A program made the translations under genes and the position numbers. Below are positions 58,913 to 64,000 of a DNA stretch of 64,000 bases, in pieces. Below the pieces are notes generated by a model. It was not told where the DNA came from and did not search any database. It saw only the letters and a list, made by a program, of their open reading frames with translations. Origin of the DNA: Mikania micrantha (lineage: Eukaryota > Streptophyta > Magnoliopsida > Asterales > Asteraceae); contig CM018680.1 of the NCBI GenBank assembly GCA_009363875.1, positions 65,445,279-65,509,278 of the forward strand, written 5' to 3'. The stretch's first letter is position 1. Each line of letters starts with the position of its first letter.

Positions 58913-59026
58913 CACAAGGCACATAAGACTTGTCGTACATGTCAGAAATATGTTAATGGGCATGATTTATGTAATTGAAAGGCAAAGGGCTTCGATTCCG
59001 CTAACGTGGATGTCGAAAAGTATGGA
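58913..59026 (+). pseudogene. Zinc-knuckle coding remnant
   Basis: The frame reads EKSHKAHKTCRTCQKYVNGHDLCN, then a TGA, then KAKGFDSANVDVEK. The pattern C-x2-C-x5-H-x3-C resembles the C-terminal zinc knuckle of MULE or FAR1-type transposases (CxxCxxxGHxxxxC) but is short. No other domain is found nearby. Confidence 0.35.
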
Positions 59027-59453
59027 ATATCATGTGCTCTTTGTTTTTTTATTAATATTAATTGTGGTTTAAAAAACATTTAGGGTATTTGTTCTTTTGT
59101 TATGCTTTCATATAAGTTGTCTTTTGAATTTGTTAGTTGAAGGTTTTTAAATGTGTTCGAAATGTATGTCATGCGTCATAGTTACACTTATGTTATGTAT
59201 ATGCTACATTTGTAGAATCAGTTTCAAAGAATTTTTTAAATGGTTTAACCGATGTGACGGGTCATAATTACATCTTTTGTATCTTTTTCAGCTTTTGACG
59301 AAAACGAAGTGTGGGTTGGGGAAGGGAGACGTCTTTTTGGATAGAAAACATAAAAAATACATGTAAAGTACATGTGGGGTAAATGACACTATTACCCTTT
59401 TTGTACCTCTTTCAATATTTAAGTAACATATAAATAAATCAGAAAATTCTTCT
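59027..59453. other. No gene seen
   Basis: AT-rich, without repeats or reading frames that I can support. Confidence 0.6.
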
Positions 59454-59622
59454 TTAACCGAATAACTACATCTTATTACTTTGAGGCCACATTAAAGTAA
59501 ATTTAAAGGTGTATGTTTTTTTTAATTAATATATGACCCACTTACATTAATAAAAAAAACCTAAACCTTTAGATTTACTTTAATGTGGGTCCCAAAGTAA
59601 TAAAATGTAGTCATTCGGTTAA
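59454..59622. mobile_element. MITE, family F7, copy 1
   Basis: 169-bp inverted repeat: TTAACCGAATAACTACATCT at left and its inverse at right, with arms continuing through TTATTACTTTG and AAAGTAAATTTAAAGGT. Centre T-rich. Second copy at 63429-63610. Confidence 0.85.
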
Positions 59623-60132
59623 CACAATAAGTAACGGTTAACATTCGAACCATCTCCTATACAAACATACAGACACACGCACACATATATATATATATGT
59701 ATATATAACATTTTTTTTGTTGCTGCTTGGTTTGAATATTGATTTTTGATTTTAATTGGCTGTACATATTGCTTGGATTGGAAATGAAAGAAGTGTCGTA
59801 TTTGCTTAAAACAAAGGAACCGATGTAAATGGATTTTTCAACAAAAAACAACGGTCATAGAAATGACATATTTATTTTGCTATTAACATTTTAAAACGGG
59901 ACAGTCATACATGATATTTATTTAATATGAGGTTCATTCAATAACCAATAAATTGTAAAAAACTAAAAAAACCATATTTATATCCACATGATTTAAGAGT
60001 ATAAAAGTAATTTTTCTAAATGTAGAAGAAGTTACTATTTAAAGTTGTGGCGTGACTAGAAATGGTTTACTAATTTATAATATTTCTCTTTTCAATATCC
60101 CTCTATTTAATATTTTTATTTCTTTTTAAAGC
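59623..60132. other. AT-rich sequence with CA/TA microsatellite
   Basis: (CA)n-(TA)n at about 59670-59708. No gene. Confidence 0.6.
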
Positions 60133-60604
60133 GGTTGTGTGAGGCCCCGAAAACGGGCACCTCACAGAGGTTGGTTTTCATCATAACACATAGCTCTTAA
60201 ACTAAAAACTTTCATAATCATACAGCGGAAATGTAAACATAGTTTGATAATATAATTCAATAAAGTGTCTGTATCAAAAACACATCGAATTGCCAAAAAC
60301 CAACGGATCGTCTGACTTGATGCCCGAGCTCCATGCCTTCTCTAATCATAGCTTTAACCTGACATACATGCTAAATCAAGTTAGCTTACGCTGGTGAGTT
60401 CTAGTTTTCATAAAACATCGTAAGCGCTTTGTTAAGTTAAAACATGTTTAACATAAAACATCATTTCGTTCACATAATCCAAAACATAAACATCCTACTC
60501 ATCATCATCATCACACAACCACTGCTACCAAGCATAACAGTGGGCTTATGCCGGCACAAGGCTCCATAACCGTTGATCTGACCCGCCGAAGCGTTCTACA
60601 GATC

Positions 60605-60797
60605 CATACTTACCCAGTAACAAGTACTGGTGCAACCATACTTACCCATACGAATATGGGAGCAACGTCATACTTACCCCGTAACGAGTACGGGAGCAAC
60701 CATACTTACCCAGTAACAAGCACTGGAGCAACCATACTTACCCCATACGTATATGGGAGCAACATCATACTTACCCCGTAACGAGTACGGGAGCAAC
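60605..60797 (+). repeat. Six 32/33-bp repeats, each with a small hairpin
   Basis: Each unit starts CATACTTACC and ends GGGAGCAAC or a close variant. Between them lies an inverted pair: CCAGTA/TACTGG, CCCATA/TATGGG or CCCGTA/TACGGG around a loop of 4-5 bases. Unit 4 has one mismatched pair. Units 3 and 6 are identical. Confidence 0.92.
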
Positions 60798-61449
60798 CAT
60801 CATTCATCATGACATGATACACTAGCACCATATCATCATTCAGCATAACATCGTATCATTATCCTAATAACATAGGATTTCTCATAACAGGGTATGCTAG
60901 TATCATATCATCATAACATCCTAGCATCATGCACATGTCATGCTAGCAGCACGTCACCATATCATTCATCATGGCAACATGAACACATTTTTGCTAGCAT
61001 ATAATCATCATAGCATCATACTTTCATCATAGCATGCCTAGGATTTCATTATAACATAACATCTATAATTATCATCATAGCATGTTATCATTCAGTTTAT
61101 CATCATAACTTACTAACATGCATTCATCATTCTTAGCATACTTTCATGCATAAATCATACTAGCACATTAACCTGCATACATAGTCAGAGCATATCATCA
61201 TAGGCACATAACATCATAGACCTAACAATAAGCATGTATCCCAGCCCAAAACATTAAACATAAAATAGGGCGTCTAGAACTCACCTGATAGTAGACTCCT
61301 GTTATCCTTAGCCGAACTCCTTAGCTAGGGCCTTAAGGACCTACATCAGTTACATCGTCTCGTTACATTACATCATATCCCATTCTTAGACTTAGAATTT
61401 ACTCCAGGTCCTCATAACCAACTAGTCCCCATTATAAACTCAAGTTCCC

Positions 61450-62160
61450 GAACCTTAGCTAAGTATTCGAAACACTTTGAGGTTCATTAAACACCCCATA
61501 CTCGAAGCCCATGTACACGAAATCCCTGGTGTTCACGAAATGGATTGTACTCGAAATCGTTAGATGTATTCGAAATACTCCTTGTACACGAAATGGTTCT
61601 ATGTACTCGAAATCCTTGTACTCGAATTCACTATACTCGAACAAGTATGATTTTCGAGTATCCATTGTGCAGGATTTCGTGTACTCATCCCTTTCGTCAT
61701 TAAACATCTCGTAATTTCATCTAAGACTTTGGGGAGCTAGTTCTAGGTTCCTTTGGTTGTTACCAACGTATTGGAACCTCAAAGGTATGAGCTTTATGCA
61801 TAAAGGTGCGAGCTTTATGCATAAGTTCACCCTTTATTTCACCATCCTAACTTTTGTATAAAAATCCTAACTTTTCAGTCTAGAACACTTACTTCAAGGT
61901 AGCTGATTCTCCTGGTAGAATCCCGTTCGTTTCTTCCTTCGTTTAGTCGATCAAAGCTCGATTCTTGATGTTCTTGAACTCCCACTTCGAGTATTCGAAA
62001 GAAGATGTGCTTCCAACCAAAGGTTGTCACATTTCCCAAGGCACTCTTATTTATAGGCAGTGTCCTTGTATTCGAAATCTGGGACATGATTTCGAGAACT
62101 TGTGTACTCGAATTCTGGTGCACCCGAAATCTGAAACTTCGAGTACACGATTTCTAAGCT
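61450..62160. repeat. CGAAAT / TACTCGAA word patch in solo LTR 4
   Basis: TACTCGAAAT, TACACGAAAT, TATTCGAAAT and inverses such as ATTTCGAGTA occur about twenty times in 700 bp without fixed spacing. The frame at 61459-61707 on minus with FEY repeats is a by-product. Confidence 0.85.
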
Positions 62161-62261
62161 TCAATCGGTTATTTTCCGTCCCTTTCTAGCAAGTTACTTG
62201 TTCGTTACGCATTCGTACGTTCAAGTGACTTGTATTAGAAAATTTGGGATGTTACAGGTTG

Positions 62262-63068
62262 TACATGTTTTTTAAAGCGGTCTTGATCTTTTAAAATGCA
62301 TACGTTTACAACGGTTAAAGAATCGTTTTAAAAGGTTGCAATAACCGCTGTAAATGCCTTTTTTTTTTGTTTATGAATTAGCTTGGGGTTGTGAGCGAAG
62401 TGAATCTCAAAGTGAAAGTTTTATATATCTAAAATCGTAAACCAGATCCATGATGCCCACATAAAAACCTTGGTTTAAATAATGGTTTTACAATGAGTTG
62501 AATATATATTTTCGTTTTTTATTCATTATTCGGGGGTTGATGAAGGAAACCAGATAGTTATATGAGTGAAAGAAACGGCTTGCTCCTAAGTTTTAAAAGA
62601 AAGAAGAACTCCTCTTCTTTCTTTTTTGATTACCTTTCTCGCGTATGTATAAGACCAAGTCCATTCGATTTCTAAAAATGATTACTAATCCTTAAACTTT
62701 CGAGGAATCCTTCATCAGTGGTTGTGAATGACTAATTTTTTCAATCTTTTCGATCTTGGTTTCGTAGGAGCAAGTCAGAAATTAGAACCATCTGATTAGT
62801 TTATGATGAGACTAGAAATAAAAAATAAAAAAACTCCTAAACTACTTTTAAGATTGTCACATCTTTAATTGACATAATTATAAAATAAGCAAACAACCAA
62901 ACTTACCAATATTCTCACTTTTCAATAGGGTCGGAGACATTCTAAAATAAGCAAGATTAACTAAATAGTAAATATAGTTGAACATGGAAACTTCATCAAT
63001 AACATGCAATATCCTGTTGATACTAACAAAAGAAAACAAGAAGCATAATATGAGACATGTAAGTTTTC
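62262..63068. other. No gene seen; downstream flank of the lectin exon
   Basis: 62262-62370 has AAAGCGGT/ACCGCTGTAAA phrases resembling decayed DNA-transposon ends. The remainder may include 3' untranslated sequence of the lectin gene, which cannot be shown from sequence alone. Confidence 0.45.
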
Positions 63069-63329
63069 TCATACATCCCACCTTGTTGCTTTCAATAAGA
63101 CACCGATACTGTCAAGATAATACCCACAAATTCCGTAAAATCCTTCAAACGAACCATCATCCCATGTTACCATAAAAGGCGTCCCTCGTACACAGCCAAA
63201 TGGTCCATGGGTTTTTTTGTTGGTCAAGAATGATAATGATGAAATTATTGTGTATCCAGCATGAAGTCCCCTTGATAATGCAACTGTTCCACTCATAGCA
63301 ATAATTTCTTCGTTCCAATCAAATGTTAC
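63069..63329 (-). CDS. Jacalin-related lectin, C-terminal exon (partial gene)
   Basis: On minus, after an acceptor-like TTTACAAG, an 86-codon open exon reads VTFDWNEEIIAMSGTVALSR, then GYTIISSLSFLTNKKTHGPF, GTPFMVTWDDGSFEGFYG and GYYLDSIGVLLKA, ending in TGA. This is the second half of a jacalin fold, including the GxxxD sugar-binding loop (GYYLD). The first half should lie in exons to the right; 63330-64000 holds MITEs instead and may be intron, so earlier exons could be beyond the window. The exon has no stop or frameshift. Jacalin-related lectins are plant mannose/galactose-binding proteins, often stress-related. It may be a live gene's last exon or a gene fragment. Confidence 0.78.
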   Translation of the reverse strand, partial: VTFDWNEEIIAMSGTVALSRGLHAGYTIISSLSFLTNKKTHGPFGCVRGTPFMVTWDDGSFEGFYGICGYYLDSIGVLLKATRWDV

Positions 63330-63428
63330 CTTGTAAAGTAATTACGAAAAATTACATTTAGACACTTTCAATAATACTATTTAAAGAAACTTTATGTTAC
63401 ACACACACACATATATTCCCTTATTTCG

Positions 63429-63610
63429 TTAACCGAATAACCATATCTTATTACTTTGGAGGCCCACATAAAAGTAAATTTAAAGTTGTAGGTTTTTTCT
63501 TCTTTTTTAATTAATGTATGACCCACTTATATTAATAAAAAAATAAGAAAAAAACCTACACCTTTAGATTTACTTTAACGTATGCCCCAAAGTAATAACT
63601 ATTATGTTAA
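63429..63610. mobile_element. MITE, family F7, copy 2
   Basis: TTAACCGAATAACCATATCT at left, with a diverged inverse at right (AAAGTAATAACTATTATGTTAA). Arms share AAAGTAAATTTAAAGTTGTA. It lies about 100 bp upstream of the lectin exon. Confidence 0.8.
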
Positions 63611-63838
63611 GAGATATCATTGTTGTAAGTTTTTGATTTAAAGCACTGTAACTGTTGTAGGCTCAAAAATTACAACAATGTAAACTGTCAAACGGTGATG
63701 AATTTTCACAAACTCATAAAAGAACATAATGATCTAAATGTGTTACAATAATGTTAAAAAAAATCCAAGATTTGGCTTCATCCTGACAAAGTTATTCGAG
63801 TTATTGCAATAAAGGTTGCTTATTAATGTTCACAATCC
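63611..63838. mobile_element. Partial relative of foldback family F1
   Basis: Contains the F1 right-arm phrases (AAATGTGTTACAATAATG, AAGATTTGGCTTCATCCTGA, TTATTCGAGTTATTGCA) in order, with a diverged left arm. It adjoins a TA run at 63839-63852. Confidence 0.6.
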
Positions 63839-64000
63839 TATATATATATATATCGAGTGATGTTATAGTAAAAAATGTTAAATTGGTGAGAAGTGTGAAA
63901 ATAATTGTGAGCCATTATATCTATAATTTAGTGGTTAATATCAAATTTGTATTAAAAAAGTTAGTGGAAGGGTATTTTGGTCATAAACACTTTTGTTGAC
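63839..64000. other. Start of another TA-bounded repeat, cut by window end
   Basis: After TATATATATATATCGAG the sequence resembles a MITE start (GTGATGTTATAGTAAAAAAT), but the other end is outside the window. Confidence 0.4.

Larger units (their letters stand above)
60138..62256 (+). mobile_element. Solo LTR 4 (gypsy type, 2.1 kb)
   Basis: Starts TGTGAGGCCCCG and ends GATGTTACA, flanked by the perfect duplication GGTTG (60133-60137 and 62257-62261). Contains a 32-bp hairpin repeat array (60605-60797), a zone of CATCATAGCAT-like words (60800-61230) and a CGAAAT word patch (61450-62160). No partner LTR or coding region. Confidence 0.9.

Noticed and set aside
60605..60797. Regularly spaced repeats resembling a CRISPR array
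   Set aside because: Units are directly adjoining 32-33-mers without unique spacers, inside an LTR of a plant genome.
61459..61707. Minus-strand frame with FEY repeats
   Set aside because: It arises from the repeated CGAAAT/TACTCGAA words in solo LTR 4; other frames over the same words are also open.

Overview
This is a gene-poor, AT-rich stretch of a plant nuclear genome, almost entirely transposable-element sequence in several nested layers. Plant origin is shown by Ty1/copia and Ty3/gypsy LTR retrotransposons with the initiator-Met primer site TGGTATCAGAGCC, a Tat-type gypsy element with a second RNase H and an antisense extra ORF, a MuDR-type transposase, a PIF/Harbinger ORF1 and a jacalin-lectin exon. 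Element types suggest a eudicot, possibly Asteraceae, but that assignment is inference. The only long intact reading frame is the 375-codon Harbinger ORF1-like protein (29087-30214, minus). All other coding sequence is broken.

Layout. 1-8318: two copies of one non-autonomous LTR element (LARD-like) placed head to head, 8 bp apart; the left copy is interrupted by a 2.9-kb solo LTR (340-3235). 8319-15279: AT-rich sequence and probable LTR-derived sequence interrupted by a 3.5-kb solo LTR (10167-13660). 15280-19000: a decayed MuDR-type MULE (transposase on minus) with a GRF zinc-finger remnant running towards it on plus. 20146-22443: a young gag-only LTR element (TR-GAG type). 22546-26275: a solo LTR-like block and a 5'-truncated Copia element. 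26256-27570: LINE fragment, tRNA-derived SINE with target duplication, and a MITE matching the MULE terminus. 28803-30489: Harbinger-like element coding only ORF1.

31100-40050: a cluster of foldback/MITE families, a candidate solo LTR, microsatellites and small gene remnants. 41102-48364: a decayed Tat-lineage gypsy element in minus orientation, with gag, protease, RT, dual RNase H, integrase and the antisense ORF, but no left LTR. 48365-54170: more foldback elements and a near-perfect 565-bp tandem duplication. 54172-58870: an array with a unit of about 960 bp, split by a 2.1-kb solo LTR (54843-56986). 58913-64000: zinc-knuckle remnant, two copies of one MITE, a 2.1-kb solo LTR (60138-62256) carrying hairpin-forming 32-bp repeats, and one exon of a jacalin-related lectin (63069-63329, minus), the only piece resembling an ordinary host gene.

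Four long solo LTRs each have TG..CA ends and a perfect 5-bp target duplication, so LTR-LTR recombination has been a main force here. No genes form a pathway; the functional relations visible are those between parts of the same element.
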